From contig JAHZJZ010000311.1 in assembly GCA_022600655.1 (NCBI GenBank), positions 1 to 5,780 on the forward strand: 5,780 nt of DNA, written 5' to 3'. The notes beneath the pieces are model-generated. The model did no database searches. It was not told where the DNA came from and saw only the letters and a list, made by a program, of their open reading frames with translations. The DNA comes from Campylobacterota bacterium (GTDB lineage Bacteria; Campylobacterota; Campylobacteria; Campylobacterales; Sulfurovaceae). This document shows positions 1-5,780 of the stretch, piece by piece. The translations under genes were made by a program, and so were the position numbers. Each line of letters starts with the position of its first letter. Position 1 is the stretch's first letter.

Positions 1-8
1 ATTTCGAA

Positions 9-14
9 ATTATA
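9..14 (-). promoter_or_regulatory. Possible -10 box of a promoter firing out of the window's left edge
   Basis: On the minus strand, downstream of the oadB stop, there is a perfect TATAAT preceded by TAG (TAGTATAAT). It would start transcription at about position 1-3, leftward, into whatever follows outside the window. No credible -35 box lies at 16-17 bp spacing, although Campylobacterota promoters often lack one. A perfect hexamer in AT-rich intergenic DNA also arises by chance. The rest of the 52-nt stretch holds no gene. Confidence 0.3.
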
Positions 15-52
15 CTATTGAGTAGAGATTAGTTAGCTTACTTAAGCAATTT

Positions 53-1375
53 TTATTTAAAGATAGACAATAAAACACCAGCTGCAACAGCTGAACCAAT
101 AACACCAGCAACGTTAGGTCCCATTGCGTGCATTAAGAGTACGTTACCTGGTTTCTCTTCAGAACCAACTTTAGAAACAACCCTTGCTGACATCGGTACA
201 GCAGAAACTCCAGCTGCTCCAATAAGTGGATTAATCGGCTCTTTAGAGAACTTATTCATAATTTTTGCCATAATTACACCTGTTGCTGTACCAGCAGAGA
301 ATGCGATAAGACCAATAACCATAATTCCCATTGTCTCTAATACTAAGAACTTATCAGCTGCTAGTTTAGAACCAACACCAAGCCCTAGGAAAATAGTAAC
401 AATATTGATCAGTGAGTTTTGCATTGTATCACTTAATCTGTCAACAACACCTGACTCTTTTGCAAAGTTACCAAATGCAAATGCTCCAATTAGAGGTGCA
501 GACTCTGGTAAGATTAACATAGCCAATACAATTACAACTACTGGGAAGACAAGCTTCTCTAATCTATGTACTTTTCTCTGTACACCCATTTTAATCTGTC
601 GCTCTTCTTTGGTTGTTAATGCTCTCATTATTGGTGGTTGAATAACAGGAACCAATGCCATATACGAGTAGGCTGCTACGGCTATTGCTCCCAATAGTTC
701 AGGGGCTAGTCGATTGGCGATAAAGATAGAGGTAGGTCCATCAGCACCACCAATAATACTAATAGCAGATGCACTTTGTAAGTCAAATCCTAATACAACC
801 GCACCAATCAATGAACCAAAAATACCAAACTGTGCAGCACCACCAAGGATTGCTGTCTTAGGATTGGCCAGAAGTGGACCAAAGTCGGTCATCGCTCCAA
901 CTCCCATAAAGATAAGCAGAGGGAAAAACTCATTGGCTATACCCATATTATAGATAATACCTAGCATTCCATGCTCTCCACCCATATTGGCAAGTGGAAT
1001 ATTGGCTAGAAGCCCACCAAATGCTATAGGAATTAGAAGTAATGGTTCAAAGTTCTTAGCAATGGCCAAGTAGAATAGAACAAAAACTATGATAATCATA
1101 ATAATACGACCAACTGATGATTCAAATGCCGTCATAGCTCTTTCATACTCAGCTCCTCCTGGTTCTGAGGTCATCTCTCCATCATCAGTATTCCAAATAG
1201 CATTAATACCTGTAGTTTCCCAGAAACTACCTGCCAGTTCTGCAACTGACTTAGGTTGATATGTACTCTCTTCTGTACTTTGTTCTGCAGGTGCAGGGTG
1301 ACCTGCTGCTTGTGACATTGATGTCAAGGTGAACAGAACAAAAAGCAGTGAGATTAAAAACTGTTTAATCTTCAT
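53..1375 (-). CDS. oadB: Oxaloacetate decarboxylase, Na+-translocating beta subunit (OadB)
   Basis: This integral membrane subunit decarboxylates the carboxybiotin delivered by OadA and couples the reaction to Na+ export across the inner membrane. The 440-aa product is close to the Klebsiella OadB length (about 433). Family landmarks are intact: AIAKNFEPLLL (104-114), FMGVGAMTDFGPLLANP (156-172), GGADGPT (209-215), AAYSYMALVP (234-243) and NPLIGAAGVSAVP (382-394). By alignment from memory, D212, Y238, N382 and S391 correspond to the Klebsiella Na+/H+ path residues D203, Y229, N373 and S382. Around ten hydrophobic segments span residues 89-437. The first 23 residues look like a cleavable signal peptide (basic start, hydrophobic core, SQA-A), followed by a polar stretch to about residue 87 that is longer than in Klebsiella. 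The ATG at 1375 is chosen because a GGAG sits 6 nt upstream, overlapping the oadA stop, and only 3 nt separate the genes. It is the last gene of the oadGAB operon. Confidence 0.96.
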   Translation of the reverse strand: MKIKQFLISLLFVLFTLTSMSQAAGHPAPAEQSTEESTYQPKSVAELAGSFWETTGINAIWNTDDGEMTSEPGGAEYERAMTAFESSVGRIIMIIIVFVLFYLAIAKNFEPLLLIPIAFGGLLANIPLANMGGEHGMLGIIYNMGIANEFFPLLIFMGVGAMTDFGPLLANPKTAILGGAAQFGIFGSLIGAVVLGFDLQSASAISIIGGADGPTSIFIANRLAPELLGAIAVAAYSYMALVPVIQPPIMRALTTKEERQIKMGVQRKVHRLEKLVFPVVVIVLAMLILPESAPLIGAFAFGNFAKESGVVDRLSDTMQNSLINIVTIFLGLGVGSKLAADKFLVLETMGIMVIGLIAFSAGTATGVIMAKIMNKFSKEPINPLIGAAGVSAVPMSARVVSKVGSEEKPGNVLLMHAMGPNVAGVIGSAVAAGVLLSIFK

Positions 1376-1385
1376 TGATTACTCC
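1376..1385 (-). promoter_or_regulatory. oadB Shine-Dalgarno overlapping the oadA 3' end
   Basis: On the minus strand the oadA end reads ATGGAGTAATCAATG. The GGAG (1382-1385) is formed by the last two oadA sense codons, followed by the TAA stop and three bases before the oadB ATG. The 6-nt spacing is good. The arrangement suggests translational coupling of oadB to oadA and fixes the long, signal-peptide-bearing start of OadB. Confidence 0.75.
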
Positions 1386-3172
1386 ATTGTGGCAAGAAGT
1401 TGACCATCGGCTACAGCATCGTTAACGTTTACATCAATAGACTTGATAACACCTGTTTTAGGAGCGACTACATCAATCTCCATTTTCATCGCTTCAAGAA
1501 TCATGATTTGCTCACCTTCATTAATGCTATCACCTGGTGCTTTTAAAATTTTCCATACATTACCTGGAGTTTGTGAAGGAATCTCAACTGAACCTTTTCC
1601 ACCAGTTGCTGCAGGTGCTGCAGCAGGAGTAGCAGCTGGTGCAGCTGCTGTTGGTGTTACTTGAATATCTGCATCACCCTCTGCTACCTGTACACTATAT
1701 TGCTTACCATCTACTACCACTGTATAATTTCCACTCATCTCTTCTCCTCCACTTTGTTGATTGTTTTTACCTTTTCTTATCATTAAAGGACCTTCACCCT
1801 TTAAGAACGCTATACCTTTTTGATCACATGCTGCAGAGATGAAAATATTCTCTTCACTTGTCTCAAGCTCTTCATCTTCAAGAACTTTTGTCCAATATGC
1901 AATCGACTTTGTTACCTCTTTATCTGCAATATCCAATGGATTCTCAGTTGTTGGCTCTAGTCCTAGTTTTTCTGATGCTAGTTTAACAATCTCTGCATCT
2001 GGTTCAATTGGCGTTTTACCAAAGTAACCAAGTACCATTCGTCCATAACCTGGAGCGATTTGCTTCCAGTCACCAAACATTACGTTTGCATACGCTTGTT
2101 GCCAGTAGAATTGACTTACAGGTGTTACAGAAGTACCATAACCACCTCTCTCAACAACCTCTTTCATCGCTAAGATAACCTCATCAAACTTATCTAAGTT
2201 TCCAGAGTCTCTCATCATCTGTGTATTTGCTGTTAAAGCACCACCTGGCATTGGTGAAAATGGAATAAGTGGTGAAACTTGAGTCGCTTCTGGTGGAATC
2301 ATATACTCAGCTAAACACTCTTTAAGTCTATCTTCGTACTTCAGAATTTTATTTAACTCTAAATCACCAAGATTATAGTTAGTTCCCTTCGTTGCATGAA
2401 GCATAGTCAAGATATCTGGTTGAGATGTACCACCAGATACTGGTGAAGCAGCCATATCAATACCATTAGCTCCAGCTTCAAGAGCAGCGAGATAAGCAGC
2501 TACAGAAACACCTGCTGTCTCATGAGTATGAAGTCTTAAATGAACCTCTTCACCTAAAAGCTTTCTAGCCATTGAGATGGTTTCATATACTTTATTTGGG
2601 TTAGCAGTACCTGAAGCATCTTTAAAACAGAGACTATCAAACTCAATACCTGCATCTAAAATATTTCTAAGAGTCTTCTCATAGAAAGCAACATCATGAG
2701 CACCTTTACATCCTGGAGGTAAATCCATCATGGTGATTACAGCTTCATGGTTCATTCCATGTTTTTTAATACATGACGCACTATACTCAAGGTTATTTAC
2801 ATCATTAAGAGCATCAAAGTTTCTAACCGTTGATGTACCATGTTTTGCAAACATTTTAGCAAATAGGTCAATCATCTCACGACTACCAGTATCAAGCATT
2901 ACAGTGTTGATACCTCTTGAGAGAACTTGTAGATTCGCTTCTGGTCCTACAATCTCTCTAAACTTATCCATCATCTCAAAAGCATTTTCTTGTAAGTAGA
3001 AATAGAGACTTTGAAATCTAGCTCCTCCACCAAATTCAAAGTGATTAATACCTGCATTTTTAGCAGCTTCTACTGCTGGAAAAAAGTCATCCATAAGAAC
3101 ACGACCACCAAAGACAGATTGAAATCCATCTCTAAAGGTTGTATCCATCACATCAATATATTTTTTTGCCAT
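1379..3172 (-). CDS. oadA: Oxaloacetate decarboxylase alpha subunit / PycB-like biotin carboxyltransferase
   Basis: This cytoplasmic peripheral subunit moves CO2 from oxaloacetate to biotin, releasing pyruvate. Carboxybiotin is then decarboxylated by OadB. The 597-aa protein has three parts. A TIM-barrel carboxyltransferase and conserved C-terminal domain occupy about 1-460. A short association segment (about 479-505, GNYTVVVDGKQYSVQV) precedes an Ala/Pro linker (506-525). A biotinyl domain (about 528-597) carries ILEAMKMEID, with biotin lysine K563, 34 residues from the end. Expected metal ligands are present: D15 (FRDGFQS), K184 (CFKDASGT, the carbamylated lysine) and H215/H217 (LHTHETAG). 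Also present are R86 (SRGIN) and T249 (SGGTSQP). RDGFQS and EFGGGARFQS replace the usual RDAHQS and ECWGGATFD, which places it in the Campylobacter PycB-like branch, so pyruvate carboxylase with a separate biotin carboxylase is the alternative. oadG upstream and oadB downstream favour the decarboxylase. The ATG has GAAGG at 6-nt spacing, 15 nt after oadG. Confidence 0.93.
   Translation of the reverse strand: MAKKYIDVMDTTFRDGFQSVFGGRVLMDDFFPAVEAAKNAGINHFEFGGGARFQSLYFYLQENAFEMMDKFREIVGPEANLQVLSRGINTVMLDTGSREMIDLFAKMFAKHGTSTVRNFDALNDVNNLEYSASCIKKHGMNHEAVITMMDLPPGCKGAHDVAFYEKTLRNILDAGIEFDSLCFKDASGTANPNKVYETISMARKLLGEEVHLRLHTHETAGVSVAAYLAALEAGANGIDMAASPVSGGTSQPDILTMLHATKGTNYNLGDLELNKILKYEDRLKECLAEYMIPPEATQVSPLIPFSPMPGGALTANTQMMRDSGNLDKFDEVILAMKEVVERGGYGTSVTPVSQFYWQQAYANVMFGDWKQIAPGYGRMVLGYFGKTPIEPDAEIVKLASEKLGLEPTTENPLDIADKEVTKSIAYWTKVLEDEELETSEENIFISAACDQKGIAFLKGEGPLMIRKGKNNQQSGGEEMSGNYTVVVDGKQYSVQVAEGDADIQVTPTAAAPAATPAAAPAATGGKGSVEIPSQTPGNVWKILKAPGDSINEGEQIMILEAMKMEIDVVAPKTGVIKSIDVNVNDAVADGQLLATME
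1598..1657 (-). repeat. Low-complexity Ala/Pro linker DNA in oadA
   Basis: This encodes oadA residues 506-525, an Ala/Pro/Thr flexible arm that lets the biotin domain swing between OadA and OadB. At DNA level it is a run of GCAGC/GCTGC blocks with several CTGCAG and CAGCTG palindromes. It is therefore locally GC-richer than its surroundings, able to form hairpins and a likely site of length variation between strains. Confidence 0.5.
1736..1750 (-). promoter_or_regulatory. Putative internal ribosome-binding site and ATG within oadA
   Basis: On the minus strand, inside oadA, the sequence GGAGGAGAAGAGATG occurs. A five-base GGAGG (1746-1750) is followed by 7 nt and an in-frame ATG (1736-1738, M479). 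Initiation here would make a 119-aa protein ending at the oadA stop and starting MSGNYTVVVDGKQYSV. It would contain the association segment, the Ala/Pro linker and the biotinyl domain with the biotin lysine. Its layout matches free biotin carriers such as MmdC or GcdC. The match is seen directly; that it is used is inference. Confidence 0.45.
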
Positions 3173-3187
3173 CTTATACCTTCACTG

Positions 3188-3433
3188 TTATGATTTTTTG
3201 TTACGAAACTCAGATACTGCAGCGATAATCGCAGCAACTCTTCGATTTTCATCTTCTGATGTGTCAGCTACGGGTGCAGCTGGTGCTTGGGGAGTAGTTT
3301 CGGGGAAATATTTGTTGATCAAAAAAGCTTGTAGTTTAATAAACTGTACTAGGATAACAAGGAATAGAAAAACGACTCCCATCCCTAGTATCATAAACTT
3401 AAAACTTTCTGCAACTAAATTGACTTCAGCCAT
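3188..3433 (-). CDS. oadG: Oxaloacetate decarboxylase gamma subunit (OadG)
   Basis: This small membrane subunit tethers OadA to OadB and stabilises the complex. The 81-aa length is typical of OadG, a poorly conserved family recognised mainly by layout and context. Residues 1-12 are a short N-terminal segment. One strongly hydrophobic helix spans about 13-32 (FMILGMGVVFLFLVILVQFI). A Pro/Ala linker follows (47-56, TPQAPAAPVA). The charged C-terminal helix (61-81, DENRRVAAIIAAVSEFRNKK) matches the tail by which OadG binds the OadA association domain. I see no clear His-rich Zn-binding tail like that of Klebsiella OadG. The ATG at 3433 has AGAGG at 3439-3443 with 5-nt spacing. It is the first gene of the operon, in the standard oadG-A-B order, and its TAA lies 15 nt before oadA. 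Confidence 0.88.
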   Translation of the reverse strand: MAEVNLVAESFKFMILGMGVVFLFLVILVQFIKLQAFLINKYFPETTPQAPAAPVADTSEDENRRVAAIIAAVSEFRNKKS

Positions 3434-3466
3434 AAAAACCTCTTTACATTTATAGATTTATTTGAT

Positions 3467-3495
3467 AGCATATTTTAGGCAATTTTTACTTTCAA
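3467..3495 (-). promoter_or_regulatory. Predicted sigma70 promoter of the oadGAB operon
   Basis: In the 74-nt gap between the helicase stop and oadG, the minus strand has TTGAAA (3490-3495, 5/6 to the -35 consensus). A 17-bp spacer follows, then TATGCT (3467-3472, 4/6 to the -10 consensus). Transcription would begin near 3459, leaving a leader of about 25 nt with the oadG Shine-Dalgarno. No convincing terminator precedes it, so read-through from the helicase gene remains possible. Confidence 0.5.
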
Positions 3496-3507
3496 AAGCT
3501 TAATTTA

Positions 3508-4896
3508 CTATCGCTTTCTCTGTCGATTATTTTTACGTGCTACTTTTTGTTCAACTTCATACTGGTCCATTAAATTATTAACCGTATCTAGGTCAAACCC
3601 TATCTGTTCTTGTCTGTTTTTATTGTTATTTATAAGCAGTGTAACCACCCGTTCAACAAACTCATGATAGTCCATATCTTCCATACTATCAATAAAGTCA
3701 ATAGCACACTCGTTAATCTCTGTTTCACGTACTCTTTGTTCTAAGCCAGAGAAATCACTACAAGCGATATCTTCTTCAACACCTTCAATCTCAATAGTAC
3801 CTAATTTCATATCAGCACCAACCTCTTTTTGAATACGTTGAAGCTCTCTAAACTCATTGGTAGAGACCAGAGTAATGGCTTTTCCACTTTTCCCCGCTCG
3901 TCCTGTTCGCCCTATACGATGCACATAACTTTGAGGATCAAAGGGGATATGGTAGTTAAATACATGCGTTACCTGCTTAACATCAAGTCCTCGTGCAGCC
4001 ACATCTGTAGCTACCATAATCTGTACCTCATTACGACGATAAGCACGAATCACTTCATCACGCTCTATCTGCTCTAAGTCACCATGAAGTCCTTTTGCAT
4101 TGAACCCTATAGCTTGAAGATATTCCGTTAACCTATCAACCTCACGTTTCATTCGACAGAAGACAATACACTTTTTAATCTTCTCAGTCTCTAAAAGCTT
4201 AACAATTGCCTCATCTCTTTGAGACTCATTAATCACATAGTAGTGTTGCTCAATGATATTGTTTGTCGTACTCTCATCTTTTCCTACTACAGAGATAAAC
4301 TGTGGAGAGGTTAAAATCTCATCTGCCAATGCTTTAATTGGGTCTGGCATGGTTGCTGAGAAGAGTAGAGTTTGTCTATTTTGAGGAATATACTCAAATA
4401 TCTCTTTTATCTCATCTAAGAAGCCCATATCTAACATCTCATCAGCTTCATCAAGCACCACAATCTCAGGATTAAAACTATCAATTTTCCCTTTTTTATA
4501 AAGGTCTTTTAGTCTTCCTGGTGTCGCTACAACAATCTGTACCCCTTTGTTGATTAAAGCTATCTGTCTACCATACCCTACACCACCATACACTGTTAGT
4601 GTACGTATATTTGCAAAGCGTCCTAAGTGATAAAGCTCATCACTAACTTGTGTTGCCAACTCTCGTGTTGGCGTGATTACCAAAGCTCTCTCTATCTCGC
4701 CATTGGCAATCTTATTCATCATCGGCAGACCAAATGCTGCTGTTTTACCTGTACCTGTGTGGGCTTGACCCACCAAATCTGTTCCCATTTTTATAATGGG
4801 AATCACCATCTCTTGAATAGGGCTAGGTTCTCTAAAACCTGCTATTTTAATCCCTTTCAAAAGATCCTTATGAAAATCAAATTCATTAAATGTCAA
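3508..4896 (-). CDS. DEAD-box ATP-dependent RNA helicase
   Basis: This cytoplasmic ATP-dependent RNA helicase probably acts in ribosome assembly or mRNA turnover, as DeaD/RhlE-type enzymes do. With a start at 4896 the product is 462 aa. The full motif set is present: upstream aromatic and Q motif (F21, PSPIQ 24-28), I (AHTGTGKT 45-52), Ia (PTREL 76-80), Ib (TPGR 125-128), II (DEAD 149-152), III (SAT 180-182), IV (IVFC 244-247), V (ARGLD 301-305) and VI (HRIGRTGRAG 326-335). After the two RecA-like domains comes a tail of about 110 residues, acidic at 370-415 and ending in a basic patch (KVARKNNRQRKR). It is shorter than E. coli DeaD and shows no obvious DbpA-type RNA-binding domain. The TTG at 4896 is preferred over a TTG 33 nt upstream because GAAGG sits 7 nt before it and MTFNEFDF is a normal DEAD-box beginning. 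It ends in tandem stops (TAG TAA). The exact paralogue (deaD, rhlE or csdA) is not resolved. Confidence 0.95.
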   Translation of the reverse strand: MTFNEFDFHKDLLKGIKIAGFREPSPIQEMVIPIIKMGTDLVGQAHTGTGKTAAFGLPMMNKIANGEIERALVITPTRELATQVSDELYHLGRFANIRTLTVYGGVGYGRQIALINKGVQIVVATPGRLKDLYKKGKIDSFNPEIVVLDEADEMLDMGFLDEIKEIFEYIPQNRQTLLFSATMPDPIKALADEILTSPQFISVVGKDESTTNNIIEQHYYVINESQRDEAIVKLLETEKIKKCIVFCRMKREVDRLTEYLQAIGFNAKGLHGDLEQIERDEVIRAYRRNEVQIMVATDVAARGLDVKQVTHVFNYHIPFDPQSYVHRIGRTGRAGKSGKAITLVSTNEFRELQRIQKEVGADMKLGTIEIEGVEEDIACSDFSGLEQRVRETEINECAIDFIDSMEDMDYHEFVERVVTLLINNNKNRQEQIGFDLDTVNNLMDQYEVEQKVARKNNRQRKR

Positions 4897-4908
4897 ATTA
4901 TTACCTTC
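4894..4908 (-). promoter_or_regulatory. Shine-Dalgarno and TTG start of the helicase gene
   Basis: The minus strand reads GAAGGTAATAATTTG: GAAGG at 4904-4908, a 7-nt spacer, then TTG at 4894-4896. No in-frame ATG occurs before residue 30, which already lies beyond the Q motif. The alternative TTG at 4927-4929 lies inside the palindromic repeat and has no purine-rich site at the right distance; it would add MWLPYYFEGNN, which is unlike the family. Confidence 0.7.
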
Positions 4909-4916
4909 AAAATAAT

Positions 4917-4944
4917 AAGGCAGCCACAAGGGGTTGCCCCTACA
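4917..4944. repeat. REP-like palindromic intergenic element
   Basis: On the plus strand, arm AAGGCAGCC (4917-4925), loop ACAAGG (4926-4931) and arm GGTTGCCCC (4932-4940) are followed by TACA. The arms pair over seven positions as RNA with one G-U wobble, and a competing short hairpin GGGG-TTG-CCCC also exists. From memory, the pattern GGGCAACCACAAGGGGTTGCCCCTAC is a common dispersed repeat in many bacterial genomes. Only one copy lies in this window, so its repeat status is inferred. It overlaps the uppP stop codon (TAG, 4940-4942) and may shape or stabilise the uppP-helicase transcript. It has no T-tract directly after it, so it is not a classic terminator. Confidence 0.6.
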
Positions 4945-5704
4945 TAATCATCAATAGAAGTACTCCTAGTACGATTCTATAAATGCCAAATGCAACAAAA
5001 GTAAAGCGTTGCAAAAAAACGATAAAAAGTTTTATGGTTAAGTACGCCACAACAAATGCCACCACAAAACCAACTACAAACGCAGTCAAATCAGCACCAA
5101 TAAAATCTTCATAGTGCTTTAACAAATCATAGCCACTAACTGCCATCATAACAGGAATAGCCAAAAGAAAGGAGAACTCTGTAGATGCTTTTCGATTAAC
5201 ACCAGCTAACATTCCTGTAATAATCGTTGCCCCTGCTCTACTTGTTCCAGGAATTAGGGAAAGTATCTGTCCCAATCCAATGGCGATAGATTGGAACCAA
5301 GTAATCTCTTCCAAATCTTTAGCTTCACACTCTTCATCTTTATGAAAATACTCTACAATCAAAAAGATTACCCCACCGATTATAAACATCCATGCAACCG
5401 TAGAGACTGTAAAAATCTCTTTAACCCAATCTTTTAATAAAAAGCCGACAATAGCAATAGGGAAAAATGCTGCTACCACTTTTTGCCAAAGTTCAATCTC
5501 TTTGAGGTTAATTTTATCTCTATAAAGCAGTACTACTGCCAAAATAGCTGCAAACTGTATGATTACCTCATACGCTTTTATCAAAGCACTCTGTTCCACA
5601 CCTAAAAACTTACTTGCGACAATCATATGACCTGTTGAAGAGATAGGCAGAAACTCTGTAAACCCCTCAATAACACCTATTATTATAGCTTGTATAATGT
5701 CCAT
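4940..5704 (-). CDS. uppP: Undecaprenyl-diphosphatase (BacA/UppP family)
   Basis: This inner-membrane enzyme dephosphorylates undecaprenyl diphosphate to the monophosphate, recycling the carrier lipid for peptidoglycan and surface glycans; extra copies give bacitracin resistance. The 254-aa length is slightly shorter than E. coli UppP (273). The first signature EGFTEFLPISSTGH (13-26) holds the catalytic E13, E17, S22/S23 and H26. The second, PGTSRAGAT (152-160), holds S155, R156 and T160, with Ala at 157 where E. coli has Ser. Hydrophobic segments alternate through the whole protein, and the end (GIYRIVLGVLLLMIM) is normal for the family. The ATG at 5704 starts MDIIQAIIIGVIEG, as expected, with AGGA 9 nt upstream and a closer AGG 3 nt upstream. 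The stop codon is contributed by the palindromic element, and the helicase start lies 43 nt further on, so the two may be co-transcribed. Confidence 0.96.
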   Translation of the reverse strand: MDIIQAIIIGVIEGFTEFLPISSTGHMIVASKFLGVEQSALIKAYEVIIQFAAILAVVLLYRDKINLKEIELWQKVVAAFFPIAIVGFLLKDWVKEIFTVSTVAWMFIIGGVIFLIVEYFHKDEECEAKDLEEITWFQSIAIGLGQILSLIPGTSRAGATIITGMLAGVNRKASTEFSFLLAIPVMMAVSGYDLLKHYEDFIGADLTAFVVGFVVAFVVAYLTIKLFIVFLQRFTFVAFGIYRIVLGVLLLMIM

Positions 5705-5747
5705 GAACCTATATCCTATATTAATTTAATTAAAACTACTCACCAAT

Positions 5748-5775
5748 AGTGTAAATTTCTAAAGGAAAATTGCAA
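5748..5775 (-). promoter_or_regulatory. Weak promoter candidate upstream of uppP
   Basis: On the minus strand TTGCAA (5770-5775, 4/6) and TACACT (5748-5753, 4/6) are separated by 16 bp, ahead of a very AT-rich leader reaching the uppP start. Other equally weak pairs can be drawn in the same 76 nt, and transcription may instead come from a gene beyond the right edge. Confidence 0.25.
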
Positions 5776-5780
5776 TAAAA

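Noticed and set aside
36..47. Inverted repeat GCTT-ACTT-AAGC beside oadB, followed on the plus strand by AATTTTTATTT, resembling a terminator.
   Set aside because: The stem has only 4 bp, and the T-tract lies on the side that serves plus-strand transcription, whereas all genes are on the minus strand.
3487..3507. Possible terminator hairpin (CTTTTGAAAG) after the helicase stop.
   Set aside because: The stem would have about 4 AT-rich pairs with a 2-nt loop and no T-run after it. The same bases are better explained as the -35 box of the oad promoter.
4930..4940. GGGGCAACCCC hairpin at the end of uppP as a rho-independent terminator.
   Set aside because: It is followed by TTGTGGCTGCC rather than a U-tract, and it forms part of the larger palindromic element.
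4627..4947. Open plus-strand frame of 106 codons opposite the start of the helicase gene.
   Set aside because: It is antisense to a conserved helicase, is rich in Cys/His with no family resemblance, and has no convincing ribosome-binding site. Other plus-strand frames opposite oadB, oadA and oadG are rejected for the same reasons.
1..5780. CRISPR array, tRNA or rRNA gene, insertion sequence, toxin-antitoxin or defence system.
   Set aside because: No regularly spaced repeats, cloverleaf-like segments, transposase or defence-family motifs were found. About 96 percent of the window is taken up by five well-known genes.

Overview
The window is AT-rich bacterial DNA in which every recognisable gene lies on the minus strand, so it reads from right to left as uppP, then a DEAD-box RNA helicase, then oadG, oadA and oadB. 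The protein sequences point to the Campylobacterota (Sulfurimonas/Sulfurovum-like). The main clue is that the OadA carboxyltransferase domain has the divergent RDGFQS / EFGGGARFQS signature that I associate with Campylobacter-type PycB rather than with gammaproteobacterial OadA. The genus call is inference from remembered families, not from a search.

Right part (about 4890-5780): uppP encodes the membrane undecaprenyl-diphosphatase that recycles the cell-wall lipid carrier. Its stop codon lies inside a small palindromic element (4917-4944) of the GGGCAACC..ACAAGG..GGTTGCCCC type. This looks like a copy of a dispersed, REP-like intergenic repeat. The helicase gene follows after 43 nt. Its most credible start is a TTG at 4896 with a well-placed Shine-Dalgarno, not the more upstream TTG that lies inside the repeat.

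Middle and left part (about 3500-53): a 74-nt gap with a good sigma70-type promoter candidate separates the helicase from a compact oadG-oadA-oadB operon, with gaps of 15 and 3 nt and Shine-Dalgarno sequences fitted into them. The three products make a complete sodium-pumping oxaloacetate decarboxylase. OadA carries the carboxyltransferase and the C-terminal biotin domain, OadG is the small membrane assembly subunit, and OadB is the Na+-translocating decarboxylase. The complex would convert oxaloacetate to pyruvate plus CO2 and export Na+. A second role of the OadA protein with a biotin carboxylase encoded elsewhere (pyruvate carboxylase) cannot be excluded.

I found no new multi-gene system. 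The points most worth a second look are a near-ideal internal ribosome-binding site and ATG inside oadA, which would release a free biotin-carrier protein resembling MmdC/GcdC. Next come the repeat that supplies the uppP stop codon, a signal-peptide-like N-terminal extension on OadB, and the divergent OadA active-site motifs.
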